Shown piece by piece: positions 16,134 to 23,737 of a stretch of DNA of 64,000 nt. Every line of letters begins with the position of its first letter. Position 1 is the stretch's first letter. Position numbers and translations under genes: made by a program. Below the pieces are notes generated by a model, which was given only the letters and a program-made list of their open reading frames with translations, ran no database searches and was not told the DNA's origin. This stretch comes from an uncultured Prevotellaceae bacterium (lineage in GTDB: Bacteria > Bacteroidota > Bacteroidia > Bacteroidales > Bacteroidaceae), in assembly GCA_900318885.1 (NCBI GenBank), contig ONMN01000004.1:29577-93576 (forward strand), read 5' to 3'.

Positions 16134-16865
16134 TTATACCTTCTCAGGATCAACCAAAACCCAATCATCGGCCAACATATCGGTCTGCGATGCCAGCCAA
16201 CCATTCACGATAGAACCATCAGCAGCCTTCATACAGATATACTGAGTGAAGAAACGCTCCTTACGCTCATTGGGATGGTTCTTAACCCACTGCTTGAAGT
16301 TGTAGGGCAACGACTTCACAGTATCGATGATAAAGTCATCCTTCAACACGTCAAACGGACGCATGAATAAAAACATGCCCTTACCATTCCAACCTTCACG
16401 GGCCACCAGAAAACCATGCTTCAGCGAACCGATAGCCTGGCCAAAGCTACCACTCTGACCAACCTGTAACACCTGCGACTCCGAGGCACCCGTCACATAA
16501 CATGTTTCCATGTCGCCACGAGTAAACTTGCCATCAAAATCTTTGTTTTCAGTCTTTTTCTGAGTCTCTACTGCGCCAAGATATTTCTCGGCCATTTCGT
16601 CTAAATTCATCATAATAATACCGTGTTTAAATAAATATTTCGATAACAGTTTTCCTAACCAGTCAGTCCAATCTAATACCACGAATAACGCCCAGAAATA
16701 GTTGTAGGCTGGAACAAACATCATCAGTTGCTTCTTCAAAGCACTACTGCAATAGCGTTTACCAGTCAAGGCATTACGGCATGTCACCACCAGGAAGTCA
16801 ATAAACAAGATGACTACCGGCACCAAATAACCGTATATGATTGTGGCATCAAAGAGCTTATCCAT
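16134..16865 (-). CDS. Membrane-fused DUF2829/Tad2-like anti-Thoeris protein
   Basis: 243 residues in two parts. Residues 1-75 hold two hydrophobic segments (LVPVVILFIDFLVV, and MMFVPAYNYFWALFVVL), so the N-terminus is probably membrane-embedded. Residues about 140-243 are a DUF2829 domain: FGQAIGSLKHGFLVAREGWNGKGMFLF, then GWLASQTDMLADDWVLVDP. DUF2829 proteins include Tad2, which sequesters the cyclic ADP-ribose-type signal of Thoeris defence. Known Tad2 proteins are short and soluble, so the membrane fusion is unusual. An internal ATG at 16613 could yield a free soluble domain. Function is by family similarity. Confidence 0.75.
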   Translation of the reverse strand: MDKLFDATIIYGYLVPVVILFIDFLVVTCRNALTGKRYCSSALKKQLMMFVPAYNYFWALFVVLDWTDWLGKLLSKYLFKHGIIMMNLDEMAEKYLGAVETQKKTENKDFDGKFTRGDMETCYVTGASESQVLQVGQSGSFGQAIGSLKHGFLVAREGWNGKGMFLFMRPFDVLKDDFIIDTVKSLPYNFKQWVKNHPNERKERFFTQYICMKAADGSIVNGWLASQTDMLADDWVLVDPEKV

Positions 16866-16866
16866 A

Positions 16867-17484
16867 CTATTCTAAAAATTTGGGATAAAGGTCGATCAGT
16901 TTGAAGGCGTAGGCATAGACTTCGGGATTGGAGTCCCAAGTGCCTTTGCCACATACATGGTCGATCATGTCGATAAAGCACTCACGCAGATTGCTATGGA
17001 TGTTATGCCGAATGCTGACATGATACTGTCCGTTAGGGAGTTTCTTACGCTTGATGTCGAGCCAGGTAAAGTCACCCGTTTCCTTCGTCTTGATGTCCGT
17101 CGCGCTCATAATACCATGGAAAATACCCTCACGCAACATGTCGGCCTCGGAGATATCCTGAAGGTGCTCACGACGTTTCTCGGTAATCTCTATCTGGTAT
17201 TGCATCAGCTCCGGACGGACAAAGAGTTTGTTTTCCCACGCGGGCAACTGCATAGGATGCTCCACACCCAACTCACGCTGCAAGCGATGGATAAACCTGA
17301 TCTTATCGCCAGGAGTGGGCAGACTACGCCAGATAAAGCCATAACCTTCGGCGATGGCCACCCGTTCGCCCACCTCATACTGTCGGCGGTCTGTGGTCAA
17401 CCGGCGGGTCATATCCTTCTTACCCTCTGTAACCAGCGTAGTAAGCCCCTGCGTAAAGCGGATGATCTGCAACTTATCCATCAC
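16867..17484 (-). CDS. ASCH-domain phage protein, 205 aa
   Basis: 205 residues with the layout of phage ASCH (PUA-like) proteins: an N-terminal IIRFTQGLTTLVTEGKKDMTRRL, then RRQYEVGERVAIAEGYG, then HLQDISEADMLREGI, and a C-terminal GKGTWDSNPEVYAYAFKLID. ASCH proteins bind RNA or modified nucleosides; some are ribonucleases or amidohydrolases. The start overlaps the upstream gene by 4 nt. The precise substrate cannot be read from the sequence. Confidence 0.82.
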   Translation of the reverse strand: MMDKLQIIRFTQGLTTLVTEGKKDMTRRLTTDRRQYEVGERVAIAEGYGFIWRSLPTPGDKIRFIHRLQRELGVEHPMQLPAWENKLFVRPELMQYQIEITEKRREHLQDISEADMLREGIFHGIMSATDIKTKETGDFTWLDIKRKKLPNGQYHVSIRHNIHSNLRECFIDMIDHVCGKGTWDSNPEVYAYAFKLIDLYPKFLE

Positions 17485-17969
17485 TTTTTTGGTTTCTCTA
17501 CCTTCAGCGTAGCCTTCTTTGCCGTGTTCACAGTAGCCTTCACTGCTGGCTTCTTTTTCTTACGGGAATGCTTAGCTTCCTCAGCTGCTTTCGCCATACG
17601 CTGCACGAGCACGGCATCCTGCATGGGTTTATACACGGGCAACAGTTCGTTGAAGGCATCGAGGGGAGTGATACCCTTCATGTCACCCAACTGCTCAACC
17701 ATAAAGAGGATGTCACACGTACTGATGCAGGCTGCCATCAGCAGAGCCATCGAGGTATGCTTCTGGAGCAAGTCGCTCTGAATGATATAACCTCCAACGA
17801 GTGCGGTCAGTTGTGTTTCCAGACCCTCTACCTCTTTTTCCAGAGCCTTCAACTCCTGAAGTTCCTCTTTGGTCTTAGGCTCATGCTGTTTCATCATCAC
17901 TTCCATTGCAATGCGGACAAAATCGCCCTTCTTCAATGGACGCTGCTTAGTTTCTTTCTTTTCTGCCAT
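17481..17969 (-). CDS. Hypothetical protein with basic tail, 162 aa
   Basis: 162 residues: a Lys-rich N-terminus (MAEKKETKQRPLKKGDFVR), a helical centre, and a strongly basic C-terminus (KHSRKKKKPAVKATVNTAKK) as in nucleic-acid-binding tails. It is coupled to the ASCH gene by a 4-nt overlap. No family recognised. Confidence 0.62.
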   Translation of the reverse strand: MAEKKETKQRPLKKGDFVRIAMEVMMKQHEPKTKEELQELKALEKEVEGLETQLTALVGGYIIQSDLLQKHTSMALLMAACISTCDILFMVEQLGDMKGITPLDAFNELLPVYKPMQDAVLVQRMAKAAEEAKHSRKKKKPAVKATVNTAKKATLKVEKPKK

Positions 17970-18001
17970 AATTTTTCTATTTAATACTTTTAACTATAAC
18001 G

Positions 18002-18787
18002 TTATTCAGACGGTTTTCCTTCTCGATAAAATTTTTGAATACTTTCCTTCCAGATGAACTCAAATCCCCACTGACCAGCGAGACGTACAACGGTACGCAT
18101 GAAACGGTCGCATTCATCCCAACAGTAGCGCGTCTTAGAGTATGGCGAGAGCAAGCCAATACGAAACTCCTCACAATAGCCAGCACTATCCATAATCATT
18201 TCGAGCGATGATCTGAAATCAATAACCGGCTCAATAGATGCCCACGTATGGAAACCATACTCATGCAAATGACGCATGGCATCCATGCGCATGATATTGC
18301 TGGGTGCATTCGGCTCCAGTTCGTTATGTCCGGTCAATGTGAATCCCAGATGCAACAGGTCGCGATATGGATGCCACGAGCCCAGCACATAGTCCAAAGC
18401 CACCCAATGCACATCTTTCGTCAGGATAAACACCGGAACACCATGCTCTAAGGCATAGAGCGAACAGCGAAATGTCAGTTCCAAAGTCTCAGGAAGGCAT
18501 GGGTCAGTACTGAAAGAGAAGAAAATGCCACCGTCAGTCTTAAACTGCTCCTGGTAGGCATCCACTTCTTTACAGAAGCGTCGGTAAGCCTTCTCTTCAG
18601 TACCACCCACTTTCTTCTCAATCTCAGGCACAGCACCACCGAGTTGCTTTCCCATCGGGCCACGACGCAAGTAGCAATAAGTACACTGATGACGACAACC
18701 TTTATACAGATTGCAACCCCATACGGCATACTCCGCTGCGGGGCCTTCCGGCTTATAAATGGCACGATGGGCGAGAGGTCGTTTCAT
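18002..18787 (-). CDS. Radical SAM protein (SplB-like group), 261 aa
   Basis: 261 residues. The 4Fe-4S ligand motif C-x3-C-x2-C is at C31, C35 and C38 (GCRHQCTYCY), preceded by AVWGCNLYKG, the pattern of the spore-photoproduct-lyase-like radical SAM family common in phages. It also has FFSFSTDPCLPE and ASIEPVIDF segments usual for this group. Such proteins cleave SAM reductively to start radical chemistry; the substrate here is unknown. Two other radical SAM genes occur in the window. Confidence 0.82.
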   Translation of the reverse strand: MKRPLAHRAIYKPEGPAAEYAVWGCNLYKGCRHQCTYCYLRRGPMGKQLGGAVPEIEKKVGGTEEKAYRRFCKEVDAYQEQFKTDGGIFFSFSTDPCLPETLELTFRCSLYALEHGVPVFILTKDVHWVALDYVLGSWHPYRDLLHLGFTLTGHNELEPNAPSNIMRMDAMRHLHEYGFHTWASIEPVIDFRSSLEMIMDSAGYCEEFRIGLLSPYSKTRYCWDECDRFMRTVVRLAGQWGFEFIWKESIQKFYREGKPSE

Positions 18788-18808
18788 ACCTATTTATCAT
18801 AATTATTA

Positions 18809-19702
18809 TTATAGTAACGTCGAGCTTTCACCGCCATAGACCCGCATCTGTGGTAAAATGACATCATGGATCTGCTGTGCAGCGATGTGCGCATTGGGGT
18901 GCGGTTTACCGGTTTCACCCGTTAGACGCAGACGCATAATATTGCGCCACTCAAACACGTTGTAAGTGTAAGCCACACGGGTAGCAGCATCGAGACAGAG
19001 GAACCCACGCGCATCCTGTGCGGGCAGTCCCAGACGGAGGCCCAGCATATAGCACCATTCCGACATCTTCCAACCGACACGCGCCAGCAACTTCTTCGAC
19101 CAGTGCGCACACTCATACCAATGCGGCAGACAGATGGTGATGCCACCACGCTTGCCAAAGTTGACATATCGTGTTGATTGCTCGGCGATATTGTTGGGCG
19201 AAGTGCGGTTCAGCTCTCGCGAGGTCGAGATCTGTGTGGTCACACAGACGGTATAACGAATGAGTGCGAAGGCCGTCGGGAAATTCAACTCCTTAGCCTT
19301 GGCCACAAAGTCCTGGAGTGTCACCTCGTATGGTTTCAGTTCCTTGGCGATGGCCTTTGCATCCATCAGGAAATGACGGTTTGTAGAGACAAAGAAGGTA
19401 CGCTCCTTTTTCTTCTTATCCTTATGGTAGCGGATGCACACATAAGGGGTGTTATTGAGGGCCGTAATGAGCCACAAGGGAAACACGCTGTTGTCGGGCT
19501 CACCCTTCACAGCAAAGACGAAATAGGCGCTGCCATGTCGGAACATAGACAGGTGCTTACGCTTCAGCAACATGTCGCAGAAGTCCTCTGCGCTTTTCTG
19601 GCCACCCTCGGAGGCGTAGCACAGACGGGCAGCACGAGCCACCTGTTCCTGCCAAACCTCCGGAGAGGGCCAAAGTTCAACTGTAGGTTTTATTAATTGC
19701 AT
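18809..19702 (-). CDS. thyX: Flavin-dependent thymidylate synthase (ThyX), divergent
   Basis: 297 residues, with the ThyX core visible around residues 165-185: ELNRTSPNNIAEQSTRYVNF, a variant of the family motif RHR-x5-S-x3-S-R-Y in which the first RH is altered but R, S, EQST and RY remain. A C-terminal NVFEWRNIMRLRL and AHIAAQQIHDVILPQM are also typical. The enzyme makes dTMP from dUMP using FAD and methylene-THF; the dUTPase encoded downstream supplies dUMP. Divergence at the first Arg-His deserves attention. Confidence 0.85.
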   Translation of the reverse strand: MQLIKPTVELWPSPEVWQEQVARAARLCYASEGGQKSAEDFCDMLLKRKHLSMFRHGSAYFVFAVKGEPDNSVFPLWLITALNNTPYVCIRYHKDKKKKERTFFVSTNRHFLMDAKAIAKELKPYEVTLQDFVAKAKELNFPTAFALIRYTVCVTTQISTSRELNRTSPNNIAEQSTRYVNFGKRGGITICLPHWYECAHWSKKLLARVGWKMSEWCYMLGLRLGLPAQDARGFLCLDAATRVAYTYNVFEWRNIMRLRLTGETGKPHPNAHIAAQQIHDVILPQMRVYGGESSTLL

Positions 19703-19718
19703 ATCAATCGTTGAAAAG

Positions 19719-20750
19719 TTAATATCCTCTGAGAGTTATTCCCGCATCCTTACAGCGGGCAAAGAAATACGCTATCGAGATCTTATCCGGACTGGAATTG
19801 TACTTAAACTTTTCTTCCACATCCTTTGCATTATACTTCGACACATTGATACGACTCACGCGGTCAAAGAACTCGAAGCCGTAGGGTGCCGGAAGGTTGG
19901 CCAACGACAGGCCCACACGAAACCACACATCGTAGTCATTCACAATGTCGGTATTGGTACGCTCCAGCAACTCTACCATCCGACGCACACGCTCAACCAA
20001 CTGGTCGTCACTCTCGCCACTGCTGCTATACACCGCTGCCTTCGGAGCCAACACCTGTTCGCTGGTCTCTAAGCACACACCGGCATAAGACAGGGCATGT
20101 TCATTGATATAGGGATCTGAGTCATACGAAGCAAAGCGTATGCGAGTCACGTCACCACACTTACGGTCTATCTGGATGCCCAGCGCCGAGTACTCGCGCA
20201 ACAGGGCCTTGAACTGTTCCTTATGGTATTGCGGATAGAGCAACGGAATGAGAGCAAAGTAGCCGGTACCGCTGCACGACTTCATCAGCAGCGCCACTTC
20301 AGGACGGTGGCGAAGGGTACGCAGAATGCTCTTCATATCGCCCAGGCTCTCGTTATCCTGATGATCGATGTCTATGCAGAGGAATCCCGTATGCTGTGCC
20401 AGATGCGACCCACGACGCGACACCATTTCCTTCACTATGAACTTCTCACCCGTCCGGCGGTTGGTCTTTTCCACCTCCACCTCTCGCGGCTCAAAGAGTC
20501 CGGAAAGTGTAGCGCCTGGAAGGAACTGTTTGGTCTCGCGGTATTCGTCAGATGCCTTCGCAGCCTTCTCGCCCATCGTCTCTACCATGCCACGCAACTT
20601 CTCAACCACAGGCTGCCAGCGATCCGTCATACAGAACTCACGGATTGTCATCGACTGGATGATCTCACCCGTTTCCATATCTACGAAACGCCCGACGTTA
20701 TCTTTCGCGTCGGTATAGACAGAACACATGCGGTCGAAAATAGAGTCCAT
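19719..20750 (-). CDS. Primase-polymerase, BT4734/VirE-N family
   Basis: 343 residues. It resembles Bacteroidetes BT4734-like proteins, an archaeo-eukaryotic primase (AEP) group: acidic metal-binding motif FLCIDIDH (D127 and D129), CSGTGYFALIPL as the nucleotide-binding strand region, and RIRFASYDSDPYIN as the third motif. The C-terminal part (VWFRVGLSLANL ... FEFFDRVSRINVSKYNAKDVEEKF) matches the PriCT-type accessory domain. It should prime or extend DNA during phage or plasmid replication, together with the helicase at 35272. Confidence 0.8.
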   Translation of the reverse strand: MDSIFDRMCSVYTDAKDNVGRFVDMETGEIIQSMTIREFCMTDRWQPVVEKLRGMVETMGEKAAKASDEYRETKQFLPGATLSGLFEPREVEVEKTNRRTGEKFIVKEMVSRRGSHLAQHTGFLCIDIDHQDNESLGDMKSILRTLRHRPEVALLMKSCSGTGYFALIPLLYPQYHKEQFKALLREYSALGIQIDRKCGDVTRIRFASYDSDPYINEHALSYAGVCLETSEQVLAPKAAVYSSSGESDDQLVERVRRMVELLERTNTDIVNDYDVWFRVGLSLANLPAPYGFEFFDRVSRINVSKYNAKDVEEKFKYNSSPDKISIAYFFARCKDAGITLRGY

Positions 20751-20753
20751 TAC

Positions 20754-21146
20754 CTATTTATTATTATAATAGTTGTAATAGTTATGCCACTTGGCCCAGG
20801 CCCATTCCACCAGGATATTGATGAGCCATGCCAGACAGAAACCGAGGCCCATCAGCCAGAAGCCACGCCAGAACCAATATGACATAACAAAACACAGGGT
20901 ACCAAGAAACAGGTGTACCAATGTCTCTACGGGATAATCCTTATGGAAATACCCCTTGCGCCATTTCCAGTCTTTGTCGGGCGACTCATCCTTACTATAC
21001 TGATAGGATATCAGACCGGCGGTAGCCATCGAACCAATGAACATGCCGACAGGTAACGTCCAACCACCACCGAGGATGCCCAGCGCGATCACCGTCAACA
21101 GCGACATCAACAATACCCAATTCAGGATAACGAGATAGATTTTCAT
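20754..21146 (-). CDS. Small integral membrane protein, 130 aa
   Basis: 130 residues with about four hydrophobic segments (LVILNWVLLMSLLTVIALGIL, LPVGMFIGSMATAGLI, LFLGTLCFVMSYWFW and a Trp-rich final span). It is the first gene of the leftward 21.1-11.4 kb operon, behind a CAAATAT-regulated promoter, so it is likely expressed early. Its function is unknown; superinfection exclusion or membrane remodelling are possibilities, not conclusions. Confidence 0.65.
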   Translation of the reverse strand: MKIYLVILNWVLLMSLLTVIALGILGGGWTLPVGMFIGSMATAGLISYQYSKDESPDKDWKWRKGYFHKDYPVETLVHLFLGTLCFVMSYWFWRGFWLMGLGFCLAWLINILVEWAWAKWHNYYNYYNNK

Positions 21147-21183
21147 AAGCGTATTACCTTATATGATATTTGTTATTCGCGGA

Positions 21184-21215
21184 CAAAGTTAAACATAATA
21201 TTTGAATAGACAAAA
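21184..21215 (-). promoter_or_regulatory. Early-type promoter E1 with CAAATAT operator in spacer
   Basis: Minus strand TTTTG, 19 nt, TAACTTTG. The spacer holds TTCAAATATTATG (21194-21206). The whole 37-nt element matches the plus-strand promoter at 42497-42533 at 34 of 37 positions. A further CAAATATCATAT (21161-21172) lies in the leader just before the gene at 21146. Confidence 0.78.
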
Positions 21216-21837
21216 TAAAAATTTATTTAATTTCTTATATCGTGTAAGTTTTAACATTTGAACACAATCGGAGCCACCAAATAATCCGTTTTCGAGGTCG
21301 AGGAAATTTTCTCCCTGACCAGGGATATTTTCTCCTTTTAAACCTCAAAACTACTTTTTGCAGCCCGAATCCCCAATTTCTGTAAAGTCAAAAACGGGGA
21401 AAAAAGTTATCGAAAGTTCTGAAAAGATTTCAAAAGGAAATTTTGAAATAGCTTTAACTCGCTGAAAATCAGACATAAACATTGTTAAAAAGTTATTTTT
21501 ACCTTTTTTCTAAAAAACTTAGTACACACGGGAAGAAAAATAGAAAACGGAATTTATGACAAAAATTCCATGAAAACCGCTCGCTTTATGCCACCTCCCC
21601 TCGCCCCCAAGTATCTGATAATCAAAGTAGAAAGTGGAACTTTCGCTTTGTTGCTCAATTCCTTTTAGGGTACGGGATTTCTATCTCTATCAGAGAGAGA
21701 TTTTTTCTCAAAATATATATGAGGTATGCGAAAAACCATCATTTTCTCCTTTTGACACTCTGGAAATGCCCAGAAATGCCCTAAATAGAGGGAAAGGAGA
21801 AAAATATTAATTCATCCTCGAAATTTCCTTGAATATC
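21216..21837. other. Gene-free AT-rich stretch with short repeated motifs
   Basis: No credible gene on either strand. The stretch holds two ATTTTCTCCTTTT-type copies (near 21325 and 21740), a shorter ATTTTCTCCCTG (near 21308), and an inverted AAAGGAGAAAAAT (near 21795); a tandem GAAATGCCC pair near 21765; and a small TCTCT/AGAGA hairpin followed by T6 near 21695-21710. With the RNA candidate to its right it makes a 1.07 kb gap. A second origin, packaging site or regulator-binding array are options that the sequence alone cannot separate. Confidence 0.5.
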
Positions 21838-21870
21838 TTTTGGTATTTTCAGGGTTTTTTCGTACCTTTG
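21838..21870 (+). promoter_or_regulatory. Plus-strand promoter for an orphan transcript
   Basis: TTTTG (21838-21842), exactly 20 nt, TACCTTTG (21863-21870): a full-consensus Bacteroidetes promoter pointing rightward in a region where all flanking genes point leftward. It has no downstream protein gene, so it most likely drives a non-coding RNA. Confidence 0.72.
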
Positions 21871-21876
21871 TACCCA

Positions 21877-22079
21877 GTATTAAATTGGGGTATTATGCCC
21901 TAATTACATTAGGTCAGAGAGGTGGCGGTGCCACCATTTTGATTACTACCGTAGGTGCGGAGTAAGATTACTACCGTAGGTGCGGGAAAGCGCGAGATTT
22001 AGATTACCTTGGTGGCGGGAAAGCCGCGAGAGGGATATATGACAAGCGAGGGCCACGTCTCACGACGTAGGCCCTCGAA
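21877..22079 (+). ncRNA. Candidate structured RNA with three GATTAC repeats
   Basis: Starting about 7 nt after the promoter, about 200 nt contain: a GGTGGC/GCCACC hairpin (21921-21935); three related units GATTACTACCGTAGGTGCGG (21941-21960 and 21966-21985) and GATTACCTTGGTGGCGGG (from 22002), the last two each followed by a GAAAG loop closed by different but complementary arms; and a long final hairpin CGAGGGCC-ACGTC / GACGT-GGCCCTCG (22047-22077). No open frame of note. I have no known RNA family for it. The final hairpin lacks a U-run, so the true 3' end is uncertain. Confidence 0.6.
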
Positions 22080-22183
22080 CGATTACTATACATAAACAGA
22101 TGTATGTAATACAAGAATTTACTAATACTTTTTAACTAACTACTAACTAAAACAATTTTTTATTAATTCAAATATCATAATAT

Positions 22184-22216
22184 GAAGAAAAATGCGCATC
22201 CGCTGATGGCGCATTA
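22184..22216 (-). terminator. Intrinsic terminator after the ketosynthase gene
   Basis: AATGCGC (22191-22197) and GCGCATT (22209-22215), with the stop codon of the ketosynthase inside the stem. On the minus strand it is followed by TTTTTC. It closes the tape measure-ACP-ketosynthase unit. Confidence 0.78.
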
Positions 22217-23458
22217 AGGTTTCGAGATAATGATAGAACTGTTGGTGCCACCGAAGCCGAAGGCGTTACACAACACATGATTGATATTAGTGACTGTCGG
22301 CTTGGTTGGGATATTCAGACGTGCGGCTGCTGGTTCCGGCTGTTCCAGATTGATATGCGGAGCCACAAAACCACCCTGCATCTGGATAAGTGCATAGACC
22401 ACCTGTGATACACCAGACATCCAGCACTCATGGCCTGTCAAACACTTCGTAGAGACCACGAAGGGATTGCCGATAGGTCTCCCTACCCCACATGTATATT
22501 TCGGCAGCCAGAGCGACAACGACAGCAGCGCATCGGCTTCAGCACGGTCTCCATCCTGCGTTGATGTGGCATGTGCCATAATCACCGATAGCTGCTCCGG
22601 ATTGATGTCGGCATCCTGAATAGCATTGCTCATGCAGCGAAAGATACTCTCTGCTGAAGGCGTAACGATGTCGGGCGACGTACAGAAACCATAACCGCGA
22701 ACCGTGGCCATGGGCTTACGATTACCCATAGCGGCATGCTCGGCGCTCTCCAGAATAACACAGGCAGCGCCACCGCTCGGCACCAGACCGTCGCGGGCTG
22801 CATCGAATGGACGGCTTGCCTTCTCAGGATCATCGGCACGCTGTGAGAAGATACCCAGCGCATCAAAAGACGTATAGGCATGCAGCCCTACCTCCTGAGC
22901 ACCCACCACGATACACGCATCCACCTGTCCGCTACGAATGAGCGACAGCGCCAGTCCGACGGCATGACCACCACCGGCACAAGCGGCAGAGACCGTCAGC
23001 GAGATACCACCAATGCCGAAGATAGAGGCCAGCGTCATTGATACCGTTGAGTTCAGCGAACGGAACACCGCGCCAGCACCCAGACGGCGCGAGTCGTGAT
23101 GTAAACGCATGATATCCTCCACCTCTGCCAGTTCACAGGCCGTTGAATCGTTGCTGACTATCAGCCCTACCCGATGGCGGTCAGTGAAGGGCGCTTGCTC
23201 CAGGGCCTGCTTTACGGCCATATACGCATAGCGACCTGCCTCCGACAGACACATACGCTGCGAACGGCGCAAGCCTTCATGCGACAGATCCGGCACAGGC
23301 ACGATACCCGTCAATGGCGACTGGTAGCCGTACTCCGTGCGTCGTGGGTCAGCACCGATGCCAGAACGTCCCAGACGTAGCGACTGCTCCACAGCCTTCA
23401 CATCCTCGCCGATACAGCTCCAGATGCCCATGCCGGTGATGACTACTCTCTGTTGCAT
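22214..23458 (-). CDS. Beta-ketoacyl-ACP synthase (FabF/KAS II-like)
   Basis: 414 residues, full length for a KAS II enzyme. The thiolase-fold Cys-His-His triad is intact: C160 in LTVSAACAGGGHA, H296 in MAHATSTQDGD and H343 in STKCLTGHECW, with K338 before it. The C-terminal NAFGFGGTNSSIIIS loop is also typical. The enzyme condenses an acyl primer with malonyl-ACP. Its start overlaps the ACP gene by 16 nt, so the pair is translationally coupled; both follow the tape measure gene and end at a hairpin terminator. Similar KAS/ACP pairs occur in aryl polyene and flexirubin clusters of Bacteroidetes. No other fatty-acid gene is present, so it must rely on host enzymes or modify a special acyl chain. 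Confidence 0.93.
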   Translation of the reverse strand: MQQRVVITGMGIWSCIGEDVKAVEQSLRLGRSGIGADPRRTEYGYQSPLTGIVPVPDLSHEGLRRSQRMCLSEAGRYAYMAVKQALEQAPFTDRHRVGLIVSNDSTACELAEVEDIMRLHHDSRRLGAGAVFRSLNSTVSMTLASIFGIGGISLTVSAACAGGGHAVGLALSLIRSGQVDACIVVGAQEVGLHAYTSFDALGIFSQRADDPEKASRPFDAARDGLVPSGGAACVILESAEHAAMGNRKPMATVRGYGFCTSPDIVTPSAESIFRCMSNAIQDADINPEQLSVIMAHATSTQDGDRAEADALLSLSLWLPKYTCGVGRPIGNPFVVSTKCLTGHECWMSGVSQVVYALIQMQGGFVAPHINLEQPEPAAARLNIPTKPTVTNINHVLCNAFGFGGTNSSIIISKP

Positions 23459-23706
23459 GCGTCAGGGTTTAAGGTGATGACAGCCTGCACCAGGTCTCTC
23501 AGGGTGCTGGTATTCTTGGCATTGTTCATGTCGAGCTTCACGCCAAACTGCGTTTCCACAGCCAGGATGAAGTCAAGAGTGTCGAGAGAGTCAAGATTCA
23601 AATCCTCCTGCAAGCGCGTATCGAGGGTTATCTCCTCCTGGGGAGGCATCGTGTCGAATAGTTTAATTAGCAGATCGACAATGTAAGGGAAAAGTTTTTC
23701 TTCCAT
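23443..23706 (-). CDS. Acyl carrier protein
   Basis: 87 residues, acidic, four-helix ACP pattern. The phosphopantetheine attachment site is S40 in LNLDSLDTLDFILAVE. The family carries acyl chains as thioesters on a 4'-phosphopantetheine arm; modification would need a host holo-ACP synthase, as none is encoded here. It starts 32 nt after the tape measure stop, with a leader made of TTAATGAATTAAT-type repeats, and overlaps the ketosynthase start. It is unusual in a phage late operon. Confidence 0.93.
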   Translation of the reverse strand: MEEKLFPYIVDLLIKLFDTMPPQEEITLDTRLQEDLNLDSLDTLDFILAVETQFGVKLDMNNAKNTSTLRDLVQAVITLNPDACNRE

Positions 23707-23737
23707 AAATTCATCAATTCATTAAAACATTAATTCA

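Noticed and set aside
21941-22019. CRISPR-like repeat cluster (GATTAC units)
   Set aside because: Only three units with 5-17 nt between them and diverging sequence; no spacer-like inserts of equal length and no cas genes.
22182-22217. 11-codon plus-strand peptide gene (ATG 22182)
   Set aside because: Too short to support as a gene, and its bases form the ketosynthase terminator; kept only as a possible truncated leader.
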